Counted from the first letter of the stretch, positions 54,178 through 63,008 are shown. The stretch is 64,000 bases of DNA from Acinetobacter boissieri (GCF_900096955.1 NZ_FMYL01000005.1:124001-188000), one strand, 5' to 3'. The notes: generated by a model not told the origin, from the letters alone. Program-made: numbers and translations.

Positions 54178-54621
54178 CTATTTGGGTGGAATAGGCGGCT
54201 GTACTGTATTTTTATTTAATTCAGGGGGCTTAGGGGTTTCAAATTTCTGCCACATGTACTTATGTGTTTTAACTATGAATACTTTATTTTCTCTGATTAC
54301 TTTAAGCCGTATTTCGTGAGAGGTGGGTGTATTTCTGACTAAGCGCATTAAGTCTTCAGGTGTAGACACTTTATGCTCATTCGCCGTAATAATAATATCT
54401 TTTGTCTTTAAATCTAAGTCCATTTTTTTCTGAGAAAATGTCGCAACGAGTACGCCATTTTTAGTACTTTGAAGTACAAGTTTTTCTGAAGCATTATTTA
54501 CAGACACAGTGCCAGTTTGAGTCGTCGGTGATTGTGCTTCAACAGATGTTGTAAAAAGAAAAAGACCAATAGAAATGCAATAAAACATTGAGTTAGCGTT
54601 GATTATTGTTCGTGTAGACAT
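54178..54621 (-). CDS. Secreted PDZ-like small protein
   Basis: A 147-residue exported protein. An N-terminal hydrophobic segment (MFYCISIGLFLFTTSVEAQ) looks like a signal peptide. Residues about 45-120 follow a PDZ pattern: GVLVATFSQKKMDLDLKTKDIIITANEHKVSTPEDLMRLVRNTPTSHEIRLKVIRENKVFIV resembles the C-terminal half of HtrA/DegS PDZ domains. The tail is Pro-rich (PKPPELNKNTVQPPIPPK). No protease domain is attached, so it may be an adaptor or binding protein. Function unknown. Confidence 0.7.
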   Translation of the reverse strand: MSTRTIINANSMFYCISIGLFLFTTSVEAQSPTTQTGTVSVNNASEKLVLQSTKNGVLVATFSQKKMDLDLKTKDIIITANEHKVSTPEDLMRLVRNTPTSHEIRLKVIRENKVFIVKTHKYMWQKFETPKPPELNKNTVQPPIPPK

Positions 54622-54946
54622 ATTTTAACATCCTATTTTTTTAATTTATTCTTTAAAGAAAACATTGTAATTCTAGCATTAAAAACTGATGAAATTATAT
54701 TATTACAATACTTTATGTAAAATTTAAAATACTAGTGTGTAAATAACTAAAGTTAGTATATTGGTTGTGTAGATCTTAAAATTATGGGGGAATGATATAA
54801 GAAAATTTAAATGGCTTGATATTTAAATCGGAATTTAATTGATACTACGATGTAAGATTCTTTGAAAAGTAAGTTTTGAACGATTGTTATTATAAAAAAC
54901 GTGTAATAATAAAAAATACGCAATAAAAACGATAGGATAACTTTCA
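54622..54946. other. Intergenic region PDZ-like / acetyltransferase
   Basis: 325 AT-rich bases between divergent genes. Nothing recognisable beyond general promoter-like AT content. Confidence 0.4.
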
Positions 54947-55456
54947 ATGACAATAAGAATTGCAGGCATTAAAGACGCTGTGCACATTGCAGAAATACAC
55001 GTAAAGAGTTGGAGAGCTGCATATACCAATATCATGCCTCAGAATATATTAGATAGTCTTTCTGTTCCTGAAAAAACAGCCATGTGGACAAAAATAATTG
55101 AAGAAAATAATAAAAAATTAATGGTTTACGATGAAGCATTAAAAGGAATTGTGGGGTGGGTTGTATATGGACCATCACGTAATATTCATGATGAAGAAAC
55201 AGTTGCAGAAATTGAAGCTTTTTATATTGATCCAAGCCATTTCAGATGTGGTTACGGTAAGAATTTATATAAAAAAGTCATTACCGAACTTAAAGACGCG
55301 GGTTATACAAAAGTATATTTATGGGCATTGTCTGCTAATTTAAATGCAACTGCCTTTTATAAAAAAATGGGTATGATTCAAAATACGCAAGAAATTAAGT
55401 ACTTCAAGATTGGAGGCGAAAGTCTAGAAGAAGTTATGTATTATTTAGAGATTTAA
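54947..55456 (+). CDS. GNAT-family N-acetyltransferase
   Basis: A 169-residue single-domain GNAT. Residues 1-30 (MTIRIAGIKDAVHIAEIHVKSWRAAYTNIMP) match the group often annotated as aminoglycoside- or peptide-type acetyltransferases. EIEAFYIDPSHFRCGYGKNLYKKV holds the acetyl-CoA loop (R-C-G-Y-G-K), and LWALSANLNATAFYKKMGM is the usual C-terminal motif. The substrate is not evident. Stands alone. Confidence 0.87.
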   Translation: MTIRIAGIKDAVHIAEIHVKSWRAAYTNIMPQNILDSLSVPEKTAMWTKIIEENNKKLMVYDEALKGIVGWVVYGPSRNIHDEETVAEIEAFYIDPSHFRCGYGKNLYKKVITELKDAGYTKVYLWALSANLNATAFYKKMGMIQNTQEIKYFKIGGESLEEVMYYLEI

Positions 55457-55639
55457 TCAATAAATTTAGACGGTTAGAAAAGTGATTACTGCTGAATATG
55501 ACAATGAATTGCTAAGACTTTACATGGCATAAAATCTAAGGAAAACTATGTGTGTAGCGAGTTGTTTTAGGTATTAAAAATAAAATGCAAAGAATGTTGT
55601 ATAGTCATGTATTCAATATCATTGTGTGAAGAGAGCGGT

Positions 55640-56476
55640 ATGAACCCTAATGTTTTAAAGAAAATCTTTCCTAAACGAAATAATGATACCAATAAAAATG
55701 GATTATTTATATTTTCTGGCCCATGTGTTGTAGAAAATTATGATGTAACCATGCAAATTGCTGAAACATTAGCGAACATTCAAGATGTTACAGGGGTGGA
55801 TATTGCTTTTAAAGCCAGTTTTGTCAAAGCCAATCGAACATCTATTAATAGTTTTACCGGTTTGCCTTTGGAAGAGTCACTACAAATTTTAGATACCGTT
55901 AAAAAGCAATTTAATTTTAAAATTCTAAGTGATGTACACGAATACACAGATTTTAATGAAGTTGGCGAGGTGGTTGATATTTTTCAAACCCCTGCTTTTT
56001 TGGTGAGACAAACTGAGTTTTTAAGAAGAGTCGCAGCCGCTGGTAAGCCAATTAATATTAAAAAGGGACAGTTTTTGAGCCCACAAGAAATGATCGCTGT
56101 CGTAAATAAAGTAAAATCTTTTGGTAACCATGACCTTTTGGTTTGTGAACGTGGGACATCGTTTGGTTATAACTATTTAATTAACGATTTTAGAGGCATA
56201 CAAGAGTTATTAACTTTAGATGAGCCATTGGTATTTGATGCAACGCATTCAGTCCAACGACCTGGCGCACTTGGCGGTGCTTCGGGAGGTGATTCTCAGT
56301 ATGCGCCTAAATTAGCAAAAGCTGCACTGGCTGTCGGTGCCAATGGTATATTTATGGAAACACATCCCAACCCATCCGTTGCACTGAGTGATGGACCAAA
56401 TATGATTCCTTTAGCAGATATGCTTGAGTTGGTGAAAGACCTTAAAGATATACATGCATTAATTAATAAACTTTAA
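55640..56476 (+). CDS. kdsA: 3-Deoxy-8-phosphooctulonate synthase, metal-dependent type
   Basis: Condenses arabinose 5-phosphate and phosphoenolpyruvate to Kdo 8-phosphate for lipopolysaccharide core. FKASFVKANRTSINSFTGLP is the KdsA signature, with VCERGTSFGYNYLINDFRG and DATHSVQRPGALGGASGGD. In FSGPCVVEN, Cys29 sits where the Aquifex metal-dependent enzyme has its metal-binding Cys and the E. coli non-metal enzyme has Asn. ETHPNPSVALSDGPN supplies the Glu and Asp ligands. 278 residues from ATG 55640, preceded by AGAGAG. No other lipopolysaccharide gene is adjacent. Acinetobacter normally has an E. coli-type kdsA elsewhere, so this is probably an extra copy. Confidence 0.88.
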   Translation: MNPNVLKKIFPKRNNDTNKNGLFIFSGPCVVENYDVTMQIAETLANIQDVTGVDIAFKASFVKANRTSINSFTGLPLEESLQILDTVKKQFNFKILSDVHEYTDFNEVGEVVDIFQTPAFLVRQTEFLRRVAAAGKPINIKKGQFLSPQEMIAVVNKVKSFGNHDLLVCERGTSFGYNYLINDFRGIQELLTLDEPLVFDATHSVQRPGALGGASGGDSQYAPKLAKAALAVGANGIFMETHPNPSVALSDGPNMIPLADMLELVKDLKDIHALINKL

Positions 56477-56500
56477 AAAACAATCACTTTTATTGAAGTG

Positions 56501-56538
56501 AAACAAGGCGAAATATAATATTTCGCCTTGTTGTTTTA
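56501..56538. terminator. Terminator kdsA / Rieske oxygenase 1
   Basis: CAAGGCGAAAT pairs with ATTTCGCCTTG around a short AT loop and is followed by TTGTTTTA. It sits between the convergent kdsA and Rieske genes. Confidence 0.75.
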
Positions 56539-57591
56539 TACGGTATATCTACGGCTTAGCCCCCAATCTGCTAAAATTCTGCGATACATGGTGGATGAGC
56601 GGTCCGCTTCAAAATGTGCTTCTGCTGTCAGATCTAGCGGAAGCTCTTCAGGTTTTTGTGACTCGACCATGTCTTGATCTTCTTCAAAAATTTGTGCATT
56701 GAAATCATAAACGGCTTGCAAGTCACCTGTGGTATCAAAGTTACGTGTAAGTGGTACAAACAAACGTGTTTTGTTGTGTGATATTGGACAACATGCATTT
56801 AAAATTTTTAATACGCCATCTTTTGGAAAATCTACAGTGAGTACTGCTGAAAATGGTGGATATACATCAAAAGTACGTTTCCATAAAAAGCCTTCGGGTG
56901 CAAGGTGTTGCATACCATGAGGATAGTTACTTACATCGCTAATATATTCCGTTTGTAATCCGTAAGGCGTTTTTACCGTTTTGTATTTAGGTACGACTTG
57001 GTTTTCTCTACTTGCAAACGCTTCATGGTGTACCCACGCAAAGTGAGCAACATCAATGAAGCCTTCTAGTTGTCTGCCCGATGAACCACTAATGTCTAAA
57101 AATGGCGGTAAAATGGGTTGGTGGCCTTCACATTCCCATGTGTCAAGTACAGGTAAGTTGGCTTCTGCAATATCTCTGTTGAGTAGGCTTGTCCAGACAA
57201 GGCCATATTTTAAAATAACAGGAAATTGTGACAAGGTAAAACGATCTGAAATTTTAACTAAATCGGGTTGTGCAGGAATTTTGGTACATTTACCAGATCC
57301 ATCATAACGTAAGCCATGATATGGACAAATAATTTCTTCACCCTCAACCCAACCTTTACTTAAAGGTACACCACGATGAGGGCAAATATCTCTTACCAGA
57401 TGAATTTCCCCACTTTCTGTTTGGTAGGCTGCAAGTTTTACATCCAATAAAGTCACTTGGTGTGGTTTGGTGCTGATGTCTTGAATCCGAGCGACAGGAT
57501 ACCAATGTTGTGCCAAGATATCCCAGTCTTTTGGGTCAAATTGGCTATAGCATGGGCGACTGAGTAAATTGGTTGTAGGTATGGCATTCAT
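56536..57591 (-). CDS. Rieske non-heme iron oxygenase, paralogue 1
   Basis: Terminal oxygenase of a VanA-like two-component ring-hydroxylating or O-demethylating system, 351 residues. The Rieske [2Fe-2S] ligands are Cys70-x-His72 (CPHRGVPL) and Cys89-x2-His92 (CPYHGLRY). The mononuclear iron motif E-x3-D-x2-H-x4-H is intact in EGFIDVAHFAWVHHEAF, and EEDQDMVESQKP near the C-terminus probably provides the third ligand. ATG 57591 chosen over TTG 57606 because AGGTGCC precedes it. It follows the reductase gene by 50 bases on the same strand. The substrate is unknown. Phenolic ethers, aromatic acids or quaternary amines are all possible for the family. Confidence 0.87.
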   Translation of the reverse strand: MNAIPTTNLLSRPCYSQFDPKDWDILAQHWYPVARIQDISTKPHQVTLLDVKLAAYQTESGEIHLVRDICPHRGVPLSKGWVEGEEIICPYHGLRYDGSGKCTKIPAQPDLVKISDRFTLSQFPVILKYGLVWTSLLNRDIAEANLPVLDTWECEGHQPILPPFLDISGSSGRQLEGFIDVAHFAWVHHEAFASRENQVVPKYKTVKTPYGLQTEYISDVSNYPHGMQHLAPEGFLWKRTFDVYPPFSAVLTVDFPKDGVLKILNACCPISHNKTRLFVPLTRNFDTTGDLQAVYDFNAQIFEEDQDMVESQKPEELPLDLTAEAHFEADRSSTMYRRILADWGLSRRYTV

Positions 57592-57641
57592 AAAGGCACC
57601 TAGCAAAATTAAAGAGGTTTTAGTGTTGGCTGCTGAAATAG

Positions 57642-58613
57642 TTACAGGTCTATTTCAATCGTGGCTGACTTGGCGCGTGAACAACATAGGGCAATATATT
57701 GTTCTGTCGCACATTTTTCTTCATCGCTTTGTACAGTATCTTGGTGGTCTACTTCCCCACAATGAACTTTAGTCAAACAAGCACCGCACATGCCCATCTC
57801 ACAAGATAGAGGGACATAAATATCATTTTCTTGTAAAACATTGGCAATGGTTTTCTCTGCAGGTACGGTATAACTTTGCCCAGTCGATCTGAGCGTCACA
57901 ATAAAGGTATCTGCATCGAGTTCATTGGCTTTATTGAGTGCAGGTGGATGAAAAGCTTCTATAAAAATTTGCTCATTCAGCCAGCCGTGTGTTGTTGCAA
58001 CATCTGTGAAATGTGCCATAAAGCCTTCAGGACCACACATATAAATCTGCGTATTGGCTTGTGGTTTTTGTAATAGTTCTGGTGTAATTGAGCGTAAGCC
58101 TTGGCCGTCATCACTGCTTAAAATTTGTACTGAACCATATTGAAAGCCCGTGTTTAAACGGCGGAACATGGCAGCAAATGTATGATTTTTTACATAATAG
58201 AGTAGAGTGAATGGCTGTTTTTTTGCGTCTAAAGCTTCTGCCATAGATAAAATGGGTGTAATACCAATACCTGCAGCAATAAGTAAGTAGTTCTCTGCTT
58301 CTTGCATGGCAAAGGCTTGGCGTGGTGCTGAAATTTGAATCGTTTGGCCTACACGCAATTGTTTATGTACGTATTGAGAACCACCACGAGAATTATCTTC
58401 TTTTTTTATGCATAACTGATAGTGGTCAGTCTGGTGTGGGTTGCCTGTGAGTGAGTATTGACGAATAAGGTTGTTTGGTAGGTGAAGGTCTATGTGTGAA
58501 CCTGCTTCCCATAACGGTAGCGGGGTATGTTCATCTACAGGTACAAGGGTTATTGCAATATTGTTGCTACCCTGACGAGACATGCTGTCAACAATCACAT
58601 GGATATTTTCCAT
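57642..58613 (-). CDS. VanB-type ferredoxin reductase (PDR family)
   Basis: Electron-transfer partner of Rieske oxygenases, 323 residues. The N-terminal flavin domain has LIRQYSLTGNP (R-x-Y-S, FMN/FAD binding) and GSQYVHKQLRVGQ. The NAD domain has LLIAAGIGITPILSMAEAL and MCGPEGFM. The C-terminal plant-type [2Fe-2S] domain has CEMGMCGACLTKVHCGEVDHQD and a distal Cys in IALCCSRAKSATIEIDL. It is the first gene of an operon with Rieske oxygenase 1 and may also serve paralogue 2, which has no own reductase nearby. Confidence 0.92.
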   Translation of the reverse strand: MENIHVIVDSMSRQGSNNIAITLVPVDEHTPLPLWEAGSHIDLHLPNNLIRQYSLTGNPHQTDHYQLCIKKEDNSRGGSQYVHKQLRVGQTIQISAPRQAFAMQEAENYLLIAAGIGITPILSMAEALDAKKQPFTLLYYVKNHTFAAMFRRLNTGFQYGSVQILSSDDGQGLRSITPELLQKPQANTQIYMCGPEGFMAHFTDVATTHGWLNEQIFIEAFHPPALNKANELDADTFIVTLRSTGQSYTVPAEKTIANVLQENDIYVPLSCEMGMCGACLTKVHCGEVDHQDTVQSDEEKCATEQYIALCCSRAKSATIEIDL

Positions 58614-58924
58614 AGCTTGACCTTTCTATACATAATTATTGAAATAAGATGGCTGACCATGTTTTTACAAGCATCATGGCTGCTTTCTGTATTAAATTAT
58701 GTGGTGTTTGTTATGTTCTGTCTATTTCAATGTTTTGTATAAGTTGTTCTAAAAAATAGAACATAGAGTTTCTTTCATTTAAGCTTGAATTTATCGTTTC
58801 TATGTAATGTACATATGTTGTTATAGATATGGAACACTGTGTTTTGTTTTTTATATTTAAATTAAATATTAAAAAGATACACTTGAAAATATTAAATATA
58901 TTATACAAATAGAGGCACTCTTTT
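58614..58924. other. Divergent control region reductase / DoxX
   Basis: 311 AT-rich bases containing the perfect 19-bp palindrome at 58745-58763 listed separately. No gene. Confidence 0.5.
58745..58763. promoter_or_regulatory. LysR-type box, copy 1
   Basis: TGTTCTA-AAAAA-TAGAACA, a perfect 7-bp-arm palindrome containing TCTA-N5-TAGA, which fits the LysR T-N11-A rule. It lies 132 bases upstream of the reductase-oxygenase operon and 162 bases upstream of doxX, and shares its arms with copy 2 at the LysR gene. Confidence 0.7.
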
Positions 58925-59347
58925 ATGAACACATTACGTTATTTTGAATTCGGCTCAATGAAATCTGTGGTACTTTTACTTGCACGTTTTTTATTGGTTT
59001 TCTTGTTTCTAAAATTTGGCATACCAAAACTTCTTGGCTTTAGTGGTACTGTGGGTTACATGGCATCGTTAAACGTTCCATTTCCAACTCTCGCGACAGG
59101 CGTGGCTGTTTTAATGGAAGTTTTTGTTTCGGGTTTAATACTACTGGGTTTTTATACGCGCCCATTGGCTTTAGCGCTTGCTATCTTTACACTAGGTACA
59201 GCTATTATTGGTCATCCATATTGGACGATGACAGGTGATAAAGTGATGCCAAATACAATTAATTTTTATAAAAATATCAGTATTATTGGTGGTCTTCTTG
59301 TACTGATGGTTACTGGTCCTGGTAAAATTTCACTCGATAAGCGCTAA
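58925..59347 (+). CDS. DoxX-family membrane protein
   Basis: A 140-residue inner-membrane protein with four hydrophobic helices. [40 protein letters not shown] and [38 protein letters not shown] are standard DoxX segments. The family includes quinone-linked subunits and proteins of unknown role. Its position between the two Rieske oxygenase units suggests a part in the same catabolic or redox process, but this is inference. Confidence 0.88.
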   Translation: MNTLRYFEFGSMKSVVLLLARFLLVFLFLKFGIPKLLGFSGTVGYMASLNVPFPTLATGVAVLMEVFVSGLILLGFYTRPLALALAIFTLGTAIIGHPYWTMTGDKVMPNTINFYKNISIIGGLLVLMVTGPGKISLDKR

Positions 59348-59352
59348 ACCTT

Positions 59353-59383
59353 AAAAGCACTGCGTTAAATCGCAGTGCTTTTT
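59353..59383. terminator. Bidirectional terminator DoxX / Rieske oxygenase 2
   Basis: AAAAGCACTGCG pairs with CGCAGTGCTTTT across a 6-base loop, followed by T residues, between the convergent genes. Confidence 0.88.
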
Positions 59384-59387
59384 ATAT

Positions 59388-60431
59388 TTATACCAAAAAG
59401 AAATCTCCAAAACCTGCTTTTTTCAGACAGCGTCGAAACATAATTGAACTCCGATCTGCGGGAATATGTGCTTCTAAAGTTAAATCGAGTGGTAGGCGTT
59501 CAGGTTTTTGATTTTCTACCATCATGCGGTCTTCTTCAAAAATTTTAATATTGTAGTCGATGATGTCTTGTTCATTGTCGTCTAAATCGAAGTTTTTCAC
59601 CACGGGTGCAAAAAGTCGAGTTTGTTTGGCTGAGATAGGACAAGCAGCATTCATTATGACCATTTTGCCTTGATTACGAAAATGAATCGTTAGTGTAGCG
59701 GTAAATGGTACGTGTAATTTAAAATGTCTGAGCCATTTAAAGCCAAGATTGCCTTTAAACGCATGGCTTGCGGGGTAGTCACCCACAGTACTCCAATAAT
59801 CTGCTTCAAATCCATAATCTGTTTCTATAGGTGAATAATCGGGAACTTCTTGATTATTGGCATCGGCAAATGTGCTACTATGTACCCATGCAAAATGGGC
59901 AACATCTAAAAACCCTTCGACTTGACGACCTGCAAAGCCTGCCACATCTACAGGCGGGCAAACCACGTGTTGCACATTGCTGTCAAACCATAGTGGCATA
60001 TCAGGTACTTTGGTTTGACTGTCTGCTTGTAAGCAGGTCCAAATCAGACCATATTTTTCAATACTGCGGAATGTGAGTAAATTGAGTTTATTGGGAATAT
60101 TTTGATTTGGGCTAGAGGGTACACGGTTACAGTGGCCTTTCTCACCAAAACGTAAACCATGATACGGACAGATCACGCCTTCATCATCATGTGTACCTAA
60201 AGTTAATGGTACACCTCGGTGCGGGCATACGTCTTTCGCTACCACCACTTCACCTTTAACACGGTAGATGACGAGTTGTTCGTCTAATAACACGGCTTTC
60301 ATGGGTTTTTGTGTGATATCTGCACATCGGGCTACAGGGTACCAGTACTGTGATAGCAGTAACCAATCATTTGGCATAAATGAGCAATGTGCAGGAAGCT
60401 GAATATTTTTAGTTGTAATGGGTAGATTCAT
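59388..60431 (-). CDS. Rieske non-heme iron oxygenase, paralogue 2
   Basis: A 347-residue oxygenase clearly related along its length to the one at 56536-57591 (shared WYPVAR, CPHRGVPL, ICPYHGLR, GRQ-EGF-DVAHFAWVH, ACPIS, TRLF-P, IFEED--MVE-QKPE-LPLDLT, DRSS). Rieske ligands Cys69-x-His71 and Cys88-x2-His91, and the iron motif E-x3-D-x2-H-x4-H in EGFLDVAHFAWVHSSTF, are intact. It has no adjacent reductase and is divergent from the LysR gene. It may act on a second step or second substrate of the same pathway. Confidence 0.87.
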   Translation of the reverse strand: MNLPITTKNIQLPAHCSFMPNDWLLLSQYWYPVARCADITQKPMKAVLLDEQLVIYRVKGEVVVAKDVCPHRGVPLTLGTHDDEGVICPYHGLRFGEKGHCNRVPSSPNQNIPNKLNLLTFRSIEKYGLIWTCLQADSQTKVPDMPLWFDSNVQHVVCPPVDVAGFAGRQVEGFLDVAHFAWVHSSTFADANNQEVPDYSPIETDYGFEADYWSTVGDYPASHAFKGNLGFKWLRHFKLHVPFTATLTIHFRNQGKMVIMNAACPISAKQTRLFAPVVKNFDLDDNEQDIIDYNIKIFEEDRMMVENQKPERLPLDLTLEAHIPADRSSIMFRRCLKKAGFGDFFLV

Positions 60432-60527
60432 TTGAAACTTGCCTATGTGTGAAGTGCGTGAGTTCTATTTCTACAGATAATATGGTGTTAAAAAATCATT
60501 TCGTCTATTACAATGATTTCAACAATC

Positions 60528-60546
60528 TGTTCTAATTTTTAGAATC
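60528..60546. promoter_or_regulatory. LysR-type box, copy 2
   Basis: TGTTCTA-ATTTT-TAGAATC, matching copy 1 in TTCTA-N5-TAGAA (15-bp palindrome with a T-N11-A core). It ends two bases before the LysR ATG and lies about 100 bases upstream of Rieske oxygenase 2, a usual place for autoregulation plus divergent activation. Confidence 0.7.
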
Positions 60547-60548
60547 AA

Positions 60549-61454
60549 ATGACTATTCCATTTTCTCGGTTTTCTGAATATTTTATGGCCGTTGCCCGTA
60601 CTGGCAACTTACGCCGTGCAGCTGATTTACTTTTTATTTCAGTATCTGCTGTGCATCGGCAAATTGCACTGGCGGAAGAAAGTTTGGGTGTGCAACTGTT
60701 TGAGCGTTTGCCCACGGGGCTAAAACTGACTTTGGCAGGCGAAATGTTATATGCCGATTTATTAAAATGGCAAAAGGATTTTCAGCAAACTTGTGTACGC
60801 TTTGATGAAATACAGGGTTTAAAGCGAGGCTCTATTGATTTTGGCTTAATTACAGCATTAAGTGATGGGCTGATTATCGATGCCATTGATGACATGCGCC
60901 AAAGTTACCCGTGGTTGAATTTTAATATTAAAGTTGATAATAGCGATGCAATTGCCAAAAAAATTGTGGATGCTGATATTGATTTTGGGCTAATTTTAGA
61001 TCCAATTCAACGCACAAATTTAGATGTATTATCATTTGTAGAAATGCCTTTAGGCTTTATTATGTCACCACAACATGAACTTGCAAGCGAAGAAAAAATA
61101 TCCTTGTCGATGACCTACCATGAACGACATATTGTGGCAGATCAACCTTTAGTTATTCATGATCGTGTCAGTGCAATTTATAAACGTAATCAATTGAACC
61201 CAAAACAAGTCACAACGTGTACAGATATTCGTTTAATGTTGTCATTGTTGAAAAAGAATATGGGTATTTCTATTTTAAGTTATTTAGATGCATATTCTGA
61301 AATTCAGCGAGGTGAGTTGGTATTTATTCCTTTACGAGAAAAAGGAGTACAACCTTTAACTGTTGCCTTGTGTATTGCACCTAGACGCCAGCTTTCTAGA
61401 GCATCACAAATATTAATTCAATTGCTCATTGCTGAAATAGAAAAGCTAAAATAA
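60549..61454 (+). CDS. LysR-family transcriptional regulator
   Basis: A 301-residue regulator. The N-terminal winged helix is FSRFSEYFMAVARTGNLRRAADLLFISVSAVHRQIALAEESLGVQLFERLPTGLKLTLAGEMLY. The effector domain contains GSIDFGLITALSDGLIIDAIDDMRQSYPWLNF. It is divergent from Rieske oxygenase 2 and followed by an MHS-family permease, so it probably senses the substrate of the cluster. Two T-N11-A palindromes in the cluster are its likely sites. Confidence 0.92.
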   Translation: MTIPFSRFSEYFMAVARTGNLRRAADLLFISVSAVHRQIALAEESLGVQLFERLPTGLKLTLAGEMLYADLLKWQKDFQQTCVRFDEIQGLKRGSIDFGLITALSDGLIIDAIDDMRQSYPWLNFNIKVDNSDAIAKKIVDADIDFGLILDPIQRTNLDVLSFVEMPLGFIMSPQHELASEEKISLSMTYHERHIVADQPLVIHDRVSAIYKRNQLNPKQVTTCTDIRLMLSLLKKNMGISILSYLDAYSEIQRGELVFIPLREKGVQPLTVALCIAPRRQLSRASQILIQLLIAEIEKLK

Positions 61455-61584
61455 TGGGCTAAATTGGTTATACTTTAGTCTATCTTTGTGTGAAAAGTGT
61501 CACTTGATAATCTGTATTTAAAGTATCTATAAAAAAATTGTGCCATATTATTTTTGTGGTCTTATTTGATTATGGAGAATCGAG

Positions 61585-62868
61585 ATGCCAGCAGGAAGTC
61601 AGCAATCTCGTGTACAAGATATTTTAAACGTCACGAGCGGAAATTTTTTAGAACAATACGATTTCTTTTTATTTGGTTTATATGCCAAATTTATTGGAGA
61701 AACATTCTTTCATTCAGATAGTGCATATGCCGCACTTATCAAAACATTTTTAATTTTTGCGGTTAGCTTTTTTATGCGTCCAATTGGCGCTTTGGTTCTT
61801 GGGCCTTATGTCGATAGCGTTGGTCGAAGAAAAGGGTTGATGATTACTTTATCAATTATGGCTTTTGGGTCATTAATTATTGCCTTTACACCCGGCTATC
61901 AAACGCTAGGTATTGCCGCATCTTTACTTATTTTAATTGGTCGGTTAGCTCAAGGATTCTCTGCAGGGGTAGAGCTTGGGGGTGTATCTGTTTATTTATC
62001 TGAGATTGCAGACGAGCATAATAAAGGGTTTATGACCAGTTGGCAGTCAGCTAGCCAACAAGTGGCTGTGGTGTTTGCTGCTTTTTTAGGTTATATGATT
62101 AGTGTTATTTTTACCGTACAGCAAGTGTCTGATTGGGCTTGGCGTATTCCATTTATTGTTGGATGCCTTATTATTCCTGCAATTTTCTACTTGAGAGGAA
62201 ATTTAAAAGAAACAGATGCTTTTAATCAGCGTAAAGAGCATCCAAGTATGAAACAAATTTTAATGACATTGCTTAGTCATTGGAAGATTGTACTTGCAGG
62301 CATGTTTATGGTCGCAACGACCACGACAATGTTCTATTTTATTACTGTATATACTCCGACGTATGGTCGGGAAGTGCTACATTTAAGTAATAAAGAAAGT
62401 TTAATTGCGACATTGGTTGTGGGAATAAGTAATTTTATTTTATTGCCAATTGGCGGATTACTTGCAGATAAATTGGGTCGAAAAATCATGTTGTTGAGTA
62501 TGAGTATTTTGATTTTGGTGTCCGCATTTCCGTTATTGAATTGGTTAACACAAAATATTTCATTGACACATATGCTAGAAGTACTGTGTGGTTTTTCTAT
62601 GATGTATAGTTTTTACAATGGAGCTTTAGTTGTAACTTTGACTGAAATTATGCCAAGTTCGGTAAAGACCGCAGGCTTCTCAATTGCTTATAGTTTGGCA
62701 ACATCATTATTTGGTGGGTTAACGCCAGTGATCTCAACATTTATTATTGAGCATACAGGCAGTCAAAGTACACCTGCATTTTGGTTAATGACTGCTGCAA
62801 CTTTAAGTTTAATTTCGATCTGCTATGTATTTTTCTTATCGAAGCAAAAACACTCGGTAATGATATAG
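61585..62868 (+). CDS. MFS transporter, metabolite:H+ symporter (MHS) family
   Basis: A 427-residue inner-membrane importer with 12 helices. VTSGNFLEQYDFFLFGLYAKFIGETFF, FFMRPIGALVLGPYVDSVGRRKGLMITLSIMAFGS and GRLAQGFSAGVELGGVSVYLSEIA are the signatures of the MHS subfamily that includes citrate, tricarballylate, alpha-ketoglutarate, shikimate and phthalate carriers. The closest look is to CitA/TcuC. Being 130 bases downstream of the LysR gene, it likely brings in the organic or aromatic acid handled by the oxygenases. GGAGAATCGAG precedes the ATG. Confidence 0.9.
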   Translation: MPAGSQQSRVQDILNVTSGNFLEQYDFFLFGLYAKFIGETFFHSDSAYAALIKTFLIFAVSFFMRPIGALVLGPYVDSVGRRKGLMITLSIMAFGSLIIAFTPGYQTLGIAASLLILIGRLAQGFSAGVELGGVSVYLSEIADEHNKGFMTSWQSASQQVAVVFAAFLGYMISVIFTVQQVSDWAWRIPFIVGCLIIPAIFYLRGNLKETDAFNQRKEHPSMKQILMTLLSHWKIVLAGMFMVATTTTMFYFITVYTPTYGREVLHLSNKESLIATLVVGISNFILLPIGGLLADKLGRKIMLLSMSILILVSAFPLLNWLTQNISLTHMLEVLCGFSMMYSFYNGALVVTLTEIMPSSVKTAGFSIAYSLATSLFGGLTPVISTFIIEHTGSQSTPAFWLMTAATLSLISICYVFFLSKQKHSVMI

Positions 62869-62970
62869 AGTAAAACAACTTAAAAATGGCATCTCACTGA
62901 TGTTATTTTAGTCCATATATTTGTTTTTGCTGAAAAAATGGTCACTCAGGTGTTTTTTTAATAAAAACAC

Positions 62971-62999
62971 TTGATCAATGTACAGAAGATTTATATGAT
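62971..62999 (+). promoter_or_regulatory. Sigma-70 promoter of the tRNA-Ser gene
   Basis: -35 TTGATC (62971-62976), exactly 17 bp, -10 TATGAT (62994-62999). The start of the tRNA is 10 bases after the -10 hexamer. Confidence 0.75.
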
Positions 63000-63008
63000 A
63001 CCGCACAT

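Noticed and set aside
55640..56476. DAHP synthase or NeuB-type enzyme
   Set aside because: The F-K-A-S-F-x-K-A-N-R signature and length are those of KdsA, not of DAHP synthase.
56536..58613. Calling the oxygenase-reductase pair vanA-vanB
   Set aside because: The architecture is VanAB-like, but the second paralogous oxygenase, DoxX and MHS permease do not prove vanillate as substrate, so no gene symbols were given.
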